From Dryocosmus kuriphilus (taxonomy: Eukaryota > Arthropoda > Insecta > Hymenoptera > Cynipidae), in contig CM076191.1 of the NCBI GenBank assembly GCA_038277395.1, positions 92,500,822 to 92,564,821 on the forward strand: 64,000 nt of DNA, given 5' to 3'. A model generated the notes under the pieces. The model worked only from the letters and a program-made list of their open reading frames with translations, ran no database searches and was not told the DNA's origin. Position 1 is the stretch's first letter. Each line of letters begins with the position of its first letter. Below, in pieces: positions 49,300 to 59,904 of this stretch. Made by a program: the position numbers and the translations under genes.

Positions 49300-50532
49300 C
49301 CAATCATCTCCATTTACATCGATCCTATCTTTTCCAGTCCTTACCCTTTCTACTTTATTCTTCTCTGCCCATGCCGTGCGCTCTATCATACATTTTTCTC
49401 TTCCTCTCCACCCACGTCATATCTTCCTCTATTCTCTCCCTTCTTCCTTTCAGCGCCTTTTTTTCTCCATCACTTCATATTTTTCCTTCTGACTCCCCAG
49501 TTTTACTAACAGCAAATATTCCATCCTATCCCTCCTTCCTATTCTTTTTTTTACCCTCTTCCACCCTTACTTGTGCTCCGATGTCTTTTATCAGCTTCCT
49601 AACCTCCCCTTCTCCTGTTTCGCTGTCTGTTTTCATGCCCTTGATTATTATGTTTCTTTTTCTCTTTTCCCTTTCTTCTCCCTCCAGTCTCCTTTCCACT
49701 TGTCTCAACCTCCTGCTTAACCTCTCATTATCCTCCTTCAATTGCTCACTACTTCCTTCTTTCTCCCTCATATTCCCATTCGTCACCTCCATTTTTCTCA
49801 CTCTCTCCTCTATTTGTACCATTTCCCTTTTCCTATCTCCCTCGTGCTCCCTCTGCCTCTCTTCTATACTTTCCAATTTACTCCATACATTTTCTTTTTC
49901 CAGTTTCCAACGTGCATCCCAATCTTCCCACTTCTCTTTTCACCTTCCTAACCTCCTCCCTAATAACCTCTTCTCCCTTTCTCTGCATCTTTCGAGCTTT
50001 CATACGTCTCCTCCTTGAAACTATTAATTAAGGCTTCTATTTTCTGAAAAGTATCTCCCTCCCCTCTTGCCCTTTTCTGGGGTCTTTTTCTTCCATTTGG
50101 ATTTTTTATTCTCTTCTTCTTTCTCCCATATATGCTCCTCTTCTCTTTTCCTTTTATCCATCCCCGATATATCCCCCTCGCTGCCGGTAGAGCTCCCCCT
50201 GCGCTGCCATTTCTCTAGTAAAGTCCTCGACCCCTCGTTGCTCACCCTGTCTCTCTCTCTCTACCCTTTCCACGGTCGTCTTCCCTCTCCCTTCTTTTTC
50301 CTGTTCCGCTGGGCGTCATGAATTAATGTTCGCCACTGTGGCCACCGCTGACGTCCCTGCTCTCATCTATCACGCCTGTTGCATCCCCTCTATTCCGGCT
50401 TTCATTCGTTCCGCGTGAGTCTGAGCTACTTTCGGCCTTCTGCTGCCCTCTATTTACCGGACTTCGTAATAACGACATTCTATGCTCTACCTTACCTTCC
50501 AATAATTGTCCAACTCTATGCGCCTCCCCCAC
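49300..50532 (-). pseudogene. Element 2 ORF1 protein (coiled coil plus RRM-like part), frameshifted
   Basis: Fragments on the minus strand are 50,532-50,323 (possible N-terminus), 50,245-50,024 (very basic, Lys/Arg/Glu-rich) and 49,876-49,526. The last begins with a long Glu/Arg/Lys helix with heptad-like leucines (for example LKEDNERLSRRLRQVERRL), a coiled coil. It continues into KRNIIIKGMK and EVRKLIKDIGAQVRVEE, which resemble the RRM-like domain of L1-type and insect ORF1 proteins. Beyond it, about 49,450-49,410, comes an ERIEEDMTWVERKRK-like segment. Such proteins form trimers and bind the element RNA. Several frame changes separate the parts. Sequence continues towards the endonuclease without an obvious stop-and-restart, so ORF1 and ORF2 may be one fused ORF in the intact element. 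Confidence 0.7.
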
Positions 50533-50918
50533 ACTTCCCCATGCCAGTTAATTTCTTTCACCCCTACCTCTGTGCCTAAAACTCACCCTCCTGACTCCGA
50601 GCCTACACCCTCTCTGTGTCCACCCTTCTAACCATTCCTCGCGTCCCTTGACCTTTCCACCCTTTCGTTCAACTCCGCGCTGAGAGAAAACTTGCAACCA
50701 ACCTAACCTCAAACTCACCACTCATTCACTTTTCGCTTTTCCAACTCACTTTCATACTTTTTCTTACACTCCAATCACTCACGCTAAACTTTCAACCCTT
50801 TCTTTATCACACAACACACTTTCAACTTACACACTCCACTCTCCCCTTCTGCTTATCCAAAAACGATCGCACTTTAAGAACTCCGTACCGACTCTATTGG
50901 CACTGGAAAAGAAAGTCC
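50533..50918 (-). other. Element 2 5' leader
   Basis: The first roughly 385 bases of the element on the minus strand start GGACTTTCTTTTCCAGTGCC. No long ORF is seen. Non-LTR elements usually carry an internal promoter here, but I see no motif that proves it. Confidence 0.55.
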
Positions 50919-50932
50919 GAACATTTGTAGAA
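50919..50932. repeat. Target-site duplication, right copy
   Basis: GAACATTTGTAGAA, identical to 45,654-45,667. It continues directly into AAAATTCTTATAACATTTTT, the normal continuation of the interrupted Sat-145 monomer. It flanks the 5' end of element 2. Confidence 0.93.
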
Positions 50933-52571
50933 AAAATTCTTATAACATTTTTCGACAACCCCAAAATCCAAAAATCTACGGAATGTTAAGAGTTCCCAGG
51001 AATTTTGAAATCCAAAATTTGGGGAGTTCCAGGAGTTCTAATCAGAACTCCTGGTAGCCCCCTGAACCGCTCGACAAAAAACGTCTTATAACATTTTTCG
51101 ACAAACTCAAAATCCACAAAACTACGACACATTAAGTATTCCCCGAAATTTTGAAGTTTAAAATTTTGAGAGTTCCAGGAGCTCTAATCAGACTTCTGGC
51201 TGCCCCTGAATATTTCTTCAAAAAAGTCTCATAACATTTTTCGACAAACTTAAAATTCCAAAAACTACGGCAGCTTAACCATTCACAGGAAATTTTTTAA
51301 TTTAAAATTTTGAGAGTTCCAGCTAGGAATTTTAATCAGAATTTTGCGAGCCCGCTGAATAGTTCTACAAAAAAGTTTCATAACATTTTTTCGACAAACT
51401 CAAAATCCAAAAAACTACTACGGCTTAAGCGTTACCCGGAATTTTTAAATTCAAAGTCTTGAGACTTCCAGGAGTTCTAATCAGACTACACGCAGCCCCC
51501 TGAATAGTTGCACAAAAGAGTCTTATAACGTTTTTCGACAAACTCAAAATTCAAAAAAACTACGAAAGCATAAGCATTCCCAGGAATTTTGAAATTCAAA
51601 GTTGTTAGAGTTCCAGGAGCTCTAATCAGACTTCTGTCTGCCCCCTGCATAGTTCTACAAAAAAGTCTCATAACATTTTTCAACAAAATTAAAATTCCCA
51701 AAAACTACTATGGTACGTTAACCATTCCGGAAATTTGGCATTCACCACTTTGAGAGTTCCAGGAGTTCTAAGCAAAACCTTCTGGTTGCCTCCTGAACAT
51801 TCGCAGAAAAAATTCTTATAACATTTTCTCGACAAACTCAAAAGTCGAAAAATCTACGAAATGTTAAGCGTCCCCAGGAATTTTGAAATTTTCAAAATTT
51901 GGGGAATTACAGGAGTTCTAATCAGACTTCTGGCTGCCCCCTGAATATTAACAAAAAAAGTCTCATAACATTTTTCGACAAACTCAAAATACAAAAAACT
52001 AAGACACCATAAGTATTTCCGGAAATTTTGAAATTTAAAATTTTGAGAGTTCCAAAAGTTCCAATCAGACTTTTGGTTGCATCCTGAATATTTCCTACAA
52101 AAAGTCTTATAACATTTTTCGACAAACTCAAAATCCAAAAAAATACGACACCATAAGTATTCCCGGAAATTTTGAAATTTAAAATTTTGAGAGCTTCAGC
52201 AATTCTAATCAGAATTCTGGAGCCCGCTGAATATTTCTACAAAAAAGTTTATAACATTTTTCGACAAACTCAAAATCCAAAAAACTGCTACGGCTTAAGC
52301 GTTACAGGAATTTTTAAATTCAAAGTCTTGAGACTTCCAGGAGTTCTAATCGAGTACTGGCAGCCCCACTGAATAGTTCCACAAAAAAGTCTTATAACGT
52401 TTTCCGACAAACTCAAAACCAAAAACTACGAAAGCTTAGGCATTCCCAAATTTTGAAATTCAAAGTTGTTAGAGTTCCAGGAGCTCTAATCAGACTTCTG
52501 TCTGCCCCCTGAATAGTTCTACAAAAAAGTCTCATAACATTTTTCAAAAAAATTAAAATTCCAAAAACTAT

Positions 52572-54012
52572 GGTACGTTAACCATTCCCGGAAATTTTGG
52601 AATTCACCACTTTGAGAGTTCCAGGAGTTCTAACCAACCTTCTGGTAGCCTCCTGAACATTGTAGAAAAAATTCTTATACCATTTTTCGACAAAGTCAAA
52701 ATCCAAAAATCTACGGACTGCTAAGCGTTCCCAGGAATTTTGAAATTCAAAATTTGGGGAGTTCCAGGAGTTCTAATCAGAATTTTGGTTGCACCCTGAA
52801 TATTTCTACAAAACGTCTTATAACATTTTTCGACAAACTCAAAATCCAAAAAAATGCGACACCATAAGTATTCCCGGAAATTTTGAAATTTAAAATTTTG
52901 AGAGTTCCAGGAGTTCTAATCAGACGTCTGGTACCCGCTGAATAGTTCTACCAAAAGAGGCTTATAGCATTTTTCGACAGACTCAAAATCTAAAAAATTA
53001 TGACAGCTTAAGCATTCTCAGAATTATGAAATTCAAAATTTGCCGAGTTCTAGGAGTCCTAATCAGACTTCTGGCTGCCCCCTGAATATTAACACAAAAA
53101 AGTCTCATAACATTTGTCGACAAACTCAAAATACAAAAAAACTACGAAAGCTTAAGCATTCCCAGGAATTTTGAAATTCAAAGTTGTTAGAGTTCCAGGA
53201 GCTCTAATCAGACTTCTGTCTGCCCCCTGAATAGTTCTACAAAAAAGTCTCATAACATTTTTCAACAAAATTAAAATTCCAAAAACTATGGTACGTTAAC
53301 CATTCCCGGAAATTTTGGAATTCACCACTTTGAGAGTTCCAGGAGTTCTAATCAATCTTCTGGTAGCCTCCTGAACATTTGTAGAAAAAATTCTTATACC
53401 ATTTTTCGACAAAGTCAAAATCCAAAAATCTACGGACTGCTAAGCGTTCCCAGGAATTTTGAAATTCAAAATTTGGGGAGTTCCAGGATTCCTAAACAGA
53501 ATTTTGGTTGCCCCCTGAATATTTCAACAAAAAAGTCTCATAAGATTTTTCGACAAACTCAAAAACCAAAAAAATGCGACACCATAAGTATTCCCGGAAG
53601 TCTTGAAATTTAAAATTTTGAGAGTTCCAGGAGTTCTAATCAGACGTCTGGCAGCCCGCTGAATAGTTCTACTAAAGAGGCTTATAGCATTTTTCGACTG
53701 ACTCAAAATCTAAAAAATTATGACAGCTTAAGCATTCTCAGGAATTATGAAATTCACCACTTTGCCGAGTTCTAGAGTTCTAACCAGACTTCTGGCTGCC
53801 CCCTGAATATTGACACAAAAAAGTCTCATAACATTTGTCGACAAACTCAAAATACAAAAAACTACGAAAGCTTAAGCATTCCCAGGAATTTTGAAATTCA
53901 AAAGTTGTTAGAGTTCCAGGAGCTCTAATCAGACTTCTGTCTGCCCCCTGAATAGTTTCTACAAAAAAGTCTCATAACATTTTTCAACAAAATTAAAATT
54001 CCAAAAAACTAT
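52572..54012. repeat. Two adjacent ~720-bp five-monomer higher-order units
   Basis: GGTACGTTAACC marks one monomer type per unit and occurs at 52,572, 53,290 and 54,013, 718 and 723 bases apart. Within a unit the monomer types follow one order: CAACAAAATT, ACCATTTTTCGACAAAGTC, AACATTTTTCG or AAGATTTTTCG, AGCATTTTTCGACAG or AGCATTTTTCGACTG, and ACATTTGTCGAC. Adjacent units look nearly identical by eye, far more alike than monomers within a unit. The same unit spacing recurs at 56,627-57,346 (719), 58,458-59,185 (727) and 59,185-59,905 (720). Confidence 0.85.
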
Positions 54013-56626
54013 GGTACGTTAACCATTCCCGGAAATTTTGGAATTTACCACTTTGAGAGTTCCAGGAGTTCTAATCAATCTTCTGGTAGCCTCCTGAACA
54101 TTTGTAGAAAAAATTCTTATAACATTTTTCGACAAAGTCAAAATCCAAAAAATCTACGGACTGTTAAGCGTTCCCAGGAATTTTGAAATTCAAAATTTGT
54201 GGAGTTCCAGGATTTCTAAACAGAATTTTGGTTGCCCCCTGAATATTTCAACAAAAAAGTCTCATAAGATTTTTCGACAAACTCAAAATTCAAAAAAATA
54301 CGACACCATAAGTATTCCCGGAAATTTTGAATTTTAAAATTTTGAGAGTTTCAGGAGTTCTACTCAGACTTCTGGTAGCCCGTTGAATAGTTCTACGAAA
54401 GAGTCTCATAGCATTTTTCGACAAACCCAAAATCTAGAAAACTATGACAGCTTAAGCATTACCAGGAATTATGAAATTCAAAATTTGGAGAGTACTAGGA
54501 GTTCTAATCAGACTCCTGGCTGCCTGGCTGAATCCTGAACTGAATCTTAATACAAAAAGTCTCATAACATTTTTCGACAAACTCAAAATCCAAAACACTA
54601 AGACACATAAGTATTCCGGAATTTTGAAAATTTTAAATTTCGAGACTTCCTGGAGTTCTAACCAGACTTTTGGTTGCCCCTGAATATTTCTACAAAAAAG
54701 TCTCATAACATTTTTCGACAAACTCAAAATCCAAAAATCTACGGAATCTTAAGCATCCCCAGGAATTTTGAAATCCAAAATTTGGGAGTGCCAGGAGTTC
54801 CAATCAGACTTCTGTTAGCCCCCTGAATAGTTCCAGAAAAAAGTCTTATAATGTTTTTCGACAAACTCAATATCCAAAAAACTGCGACACCTTAAGTATT
54901 CCCGGAAATTTTGAAATTTACCATTTTGAGAGTTCTGGAAGTTCCAATCAGCCTTCTGGTAGCCTCCTGAATATTTGTAGAAAAATTTTTATAACATTTT
55001 TCGAAAAACTCAAAATCCAAAAAATCTACGGAATGCTATGCGTTGCCAGGAATTTTGAGGATTCCAAATTCGGGGAGTTCCAGGGGTTCTAATCAGACTT
55101 TTTGTTGCCCCCTGAAATAGTTCCACAAAAATTTTGAAATTTAAAATTTTGAGACTTCCAGGAGTACCAGTCCGAATTCTGGTAGCCCCTGACTAGTTTT
55201 TAGAAAAAAGTCTTATAACATTTTTCCACACACTCGAAATCCAAAAGACTAAGATACCAGAAGTATTCCCGGAAGTTTTGAAATTCAAAATTTTGAGACT
55301 TCCAGGAGTTCCAATCAGACTTTTGGTTGCCCCCTGAATATTTCTACAAAAAAGTCTTAAAAGATTTTTCGACAAACTCAAACCCTAAAAACTAGGGTTC
55401 CTTAAGTATTAACGGAAATTTTGAAAATTTTAAATTTCGAGACTTCCTGGAGTTCTAACCAGACTTTTGTTTGGCCCCTGAATATTTCTACAAAAACGTC
55501 AGATAACATTTTTCGACAAACTCAAAACAAAAAAAAACTCCGGAATCTTAAGCATTTCAAGAATTTTGAAATTTAAAATATGGAGAATTCCAGGAGTTTT
55601 TTATATCAGACTTCTGTTAGCCCACTGAATTGTTCCACAAAAAAAGTCTTATACATTTTTCGACAAACTCAAAATCCAAAAAACTACGACCCCTTAAGTA
55701 TTCCCGGAATTTTGAAATTCAAATTTTGAGAGTTCCAGGAGCTCTAATCAGACTTCTGGCTGCCCCCAGAATAGTTCCAAACAAAAATTTTTTAAAATCC
55801 AAAAAATATAAGCATTCCCAAAATTTTGAGAATTCAGGTCTTGTACCAGTCTAATCGAACTTCTGGTAGCCCGCTGACTAGTTTTACAAAAAAGTCTTAT
55901 AACATTTTTCAACACACTCAAAATCCAAAAAAACTACGACACCTTAAGTATTCCCGGAAATTTTGAAATTTCAAATTTTGAGAGTTCCAGGAGTTCTAAT
56001 CAGACCTTCTGGTAGCCCGCTGATATTTCTAGAAAAAAGTCTGATTACATTTTTCGACAAACTTAAAATCCCAAAAAATACGACACCTTAAGCAGTTTCC
56101 AGGAATTTTGAAATTCAAAGTCTTGAGACCTCCAGGGGTTCTAATCAGAATTCTGGCAGCCCTCTGAATATTTCCACAAAAAAGTCTTATAAGTTTTGCG
56201 ACAAACTCAAAATTCAAAAAACTGCGACGACACCTTAAGTATTCCCGGAAAGTTTTGAAATTTAAAATTTTGTGAGTTCCAGGAGTTCTAATCAGACTTC
56301 TGGCTGCCCGCTGAACATTTCTACAAAAAAGTCTTATTACATTTTTCGACAAACTCAAAATCAAAAAACTACTGACGGCTTAAGCGTTACCAGGAATTTT
56401 CAAATTCAAAGTCTTGAGACTGCCAGGAGTTCTAATCAGACTACTCGCACACCTCATAAATATTTCGACAAACACAAAAGAGTACTTATAACGTTTTCCG
56501 AGGAATTTCAAAATTCAAAGTTGTTAGAGTTCCAGGAGCTCTAATCAGACTTCTGTCTGCCCCCTGAATAGTTCTACAAAAAAGTCTCATAACATTTTTC
56601 AACAAAATTAAAATTCCAAAAACTAT
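54013..56626. repeat. Related upstream higher-order block (about 2.6 kb)
   Basis: It shares marker order with 59,905-62,249 at a steady offset: 54,013 to 59,905 (5,892), 54,541 to 60,432 (5,891), 55,372 to 61,261 (5,889). It is about 270 bases (roughly two monomers) longer, mainly in its right part, and more diverged than the two downstream copies are from each other. Confidence 0.75.
54179..54197. repeat. 19-bp dyad in Sat-145 monomers (example)
   Basis: AATTTTGAA-A-TTCAAAATT is a perfect inverted repeat with 9-base arms and a 1-base centre. Many monomers carry it exactly; others have the close variant GAAATTTTGAAATTTAAAATTT. It sits between the CCCAGGAA and GGGGAGTTCCAGG motifs. Confidence 0.85.
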
Positions 56627-59600
56627 GGTACGTTAACCATTCCCGGAAATTTTGGAATTCACCACTTTGAGAGTTCCAGGAGTTCTAATCAATCTTCTGG
56701 TAGCCTCCTGAACGTTTGTAGAAAAAATTCTTATACCATTTTTCGACAAAGTCAAAATCCAAAAATCTACGGACTGCTAAGCGTTCCCAGGAATTTTGAA
56801 ATTCAAAATTTGGGGAGTTCCAGGATTTCTAAACAGAATTTTGGTTGCCCCCTGAATATTTCAACAAAAAAGTCTCATAAGATTTTTCGACAAACTCAAA
56901 ATCCAAAAAAATGCGACACCATAAGTATTCCCGGAAATTTGAATTTTAAAATTTTGAGAGTTCCAGGAGTTCTAATCAGACGTCAGGCAGCCCGCTGAAT
57001 AGTTCTACTAAAGAGGCTTATAGCATTTTTCGACAGACTCAAAATCTAAAAAATTATGACAGCTTAAGCATTCTCAGGAATTATGAAATTCAAAATTTGC
57101 CGAGTTCTAGGAGTTCTAATCAGACTTCTGGCTGCCCCCTGAATATTGACACAAAAAAGTCTCATAACATTTTTCGACAAACTCAAAATACAAAAAACTA
57201 CGAAAGCTTAAGCATTCCCAGGAATTTTGAAATTCAAAGTTGTTAGAGTTCCAGGAGCTCTAATCAGACTTCTGTCTGCCCCCTTAATAGTTCTACAAAA
57301 AAGTCTCATAACATTTTTCAACAAAATTAAAATTCCAAAAACTATGGTACGTTAACCGTTCCCGGAAATTTTGGAATTCACCACTTTGAGAGTTCCAGGA
57401 GTTCTAACCAACCTTCTGGTAGCCTCCTGAACATTCGTAGAAAAAATTCTTATAACATTTCTCGACAAACTCAAAATCGAAAAATCTACGGAATGTTAAG
57501 CGTTCCTAGGAATTTTGATATTCAAAATTTGGGGAGTTCCAGGAGTTCTGATCAGACTTTTGGTTGCAACCTCAATCTTTCTACAAAACGTCTTATAACA
57601 TTTTTCGACAAACTCAAAATCCAAAAAAATGCGCCACCATAAGTATTCCCGGAAATTTTGAAATTTAAAATTTTGAGAGTTCCAGGAGTTCTAATCAGAC
57701 GTCTGGTAGCCCGCGGAATAGTTCTACCAAAGAGGCTTATAGCATTTTTCGACAGCCTCAAAATCTAAAAAATTATGACAAGTTAAGCATTCTCAAGAAT
57801 TATGAAATTCAAAATTTGCCGAGTTCTAGGAGTTCTAATCAGACTTCTGGCTGCCCCCTGAATATTAACCCAAAAAAGTCTCATAACATTTTTCGACAAA
57901 CTCAAAATACAAAAAACTAAGACACCATAAGTATTTCCGGAAATTTTGAAATTTAAAATTTTGAGAGTTCCAGAAGTTCTAATCAAACTTTTGGTTGCTT
58001 CCTGAATATTTCTACAAAAAGTCTTATAACATTTTTCGACAAACTCAAAATCATCTTGTAAAAAAAATACGACACCATAAGTATACCCGGAAATTTGAAA
58101 TTTAAAATTTTGAGAGTTTCAGCAATTCTAATCAGAATTCTGCGAGCCCGCTGAATAGTTCTACAAAAAAGTTTCATAACATTCTTCGACAAACTCAAAA
58201 TCCAAAAAACTACTGCGGCTTAAGCGTTACCAGGAATTTTTAAATTCAAAGTCTTGAGATTGCCGGGAGTTCTAATCAGACTACTCGCAGCCCCCTGAAT
58301 AGTTCCACAAAAGAGTCTTATAACGTTTTCCGACGAACTCAAAATTCAAAGTTGTTAGAGTTCCAGGAGCTCTAATCAGACTTCTGTCTGCACCCTGAAT
58401 AGTTCTACAAAAAAGACTCATAACATTTTTCAACAAAATTAAAATTCCAAAAACTATGGTACGTTAACCATTCCCGGCAATTTTGGAATTCACCACTTTG
58501 AGAGTTCCAGGAGTTCTAATCAATCTTCTGGTAGCCTCCTGAACGTTTGTAGAAAAAATTCTTATACCATTTTTCGACAAAGTCAAAATCCAAAAATCTA
58601 CGGACTGCTAAGCGTTCCCAGGAATTTTGAAATTCAAAATTTGGGGAGTTCCAGGATTTCTAAACAGAATTTTTTGGTTGCCCCCTGAATATTTCAACAA
58701 AAAAGTCTCATAAGATTTTTCGACAAACTCAAAAACCAAAAAAAATGCGACACCATAAGTATTCCCGGAAGTTTTGAAATTTAAAATTTTGAGAGTTCCA
58801 GGAGTTCTAATCAGACGTCAGGTAGCCCGCTGAATAGTTCTAGGTACCAAAGAGGCTTATAGCATTTTTCGACTGACTCAAAATCTAAAAAATTATGACA
58901 GCTTAAGCATTCTCAGGAATTATGAAATTCAAAATTTGCCGAGTTCTAGGAGTCCTAATCAGACTTCTGGCTGCCCCCTGAATATTAACACAAAAAAGTC
59001 TCATAACATTTGTCGACAAACTCAAAATACAAAAAAATACGAAAGCTTACGCATTCCCAGGAATTTTGAAATTCAAAGTTGTTAGAGTTCCAGGAGCTCT
59101 GATCAGACTTCTGTCTGCCCCCTGAATAGTTCTACAAAAAAGTCTCATAACAGCTTTCAACAAAATTAAAATTCCAAAAACTATGGTACGTTAACCATTC
59201 CTGGAAATTTTGGAATTCACCACTTTGAGAGTTCCAGGAGTTCTAATCAATCTTCTGGTAGCCTCCTGAACATTTGTAGAAAAAATTCTTATACCATTTT
59301 TCGACAAAGTCAAAATCCAAAAATCTACGGACTGCTAGGCGTTCCCAGGAATTTTGAAATTCAAAATTTGGGGAGTTCCAGGGTTTCTAAACGGAATTTT
59401 GGTTGCCCCCTGAATATTTCAACAAAAAAGTCTCATAAGATTTTTCGACAAACTCAAAAACCAAAAAAATGCGACACCGTAAGTATTCCCGGAAATCTGG
59501 AATTTTAAAATTTTGAGAGTTCCAGGAGTTCTAATCAGACGTCAGGCAGCCCGCTGAATAGTTCTACCAAAGAGGCTTATAGCATTTTTCGACTGACTCA

Positions 59601-59904
59601 AAATCTAAAAAATTATGACAGCTTAAGCATTCTCAGGAATTATGAAATTCAAAATTTGCCGAGTTCTAGAAGTTCTAAACAGACTTCTGGCTGCTCCCTG
59701 AATATTGACACAAAAAAGTCTCATAACATTTGTCGACAAACTCAAAATACAAAAAACTACGAAAGCTTAAGCATTCCCAGGAATTTTGAAATTCAAAGTT
59801 GTTAGAGTTCCAGGAGCTCTAATCAGACTTCTGTCTGCCCCCTGAATAGTTCTACAAAAAAGTCTCATAACAGTTTTCAACAAAATTAAAATTCCAAAAA
59901 CTAT

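Larger units (their letters stand above)
45668..50918 (-). mobile_element. Element 2: near full-length non-LTR retrotransposon, 5,251 bp, in Sat-145
   Basis: Both ends are fixed by a perfect 14-bp target-site duplication (45,654-45,667 and 50,919-50,932). Removing the element plus one duplicate restores an ordinary Sat-145 monomer. On the minus strand the order is 5' leader, ORF1 with coiled coil, APE endonuclease, RT with YADD, C-terminal CCHC knuckle and a 3' region. There are no long terminal repeats, and the 3' end (ATTGATCGATGATTAC) has no poly-A tail. The duplication and domain order are typical of target-primed reverse transcription. The clade is unresolved; the protein style recalls non-LTR families frequent in ants and other Hymenoptera. 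Frameshifts break the coding region into pieces, so the copy is inactive as assembled unless some indels are errors. Confidence 0.93.

Noticed and set aside
45890..50579. Plus-strand ORFs up to 215 residues, hydrophobic and Ser-rich
   Set aside because: They lie exactly opposite the ORF1, endonuclease and RT domains of element 2, which carry recognisable motifs on the minus strand.
45654..50932. LTR retrotransposon or DNA transposon as identity of element 2
   Set aside because: There are no terminal direct or inverted repeats at the ends fixed by the target duplication. The domains are an APE endonuclease and a non-LTR RT, with no integrase or transposase.
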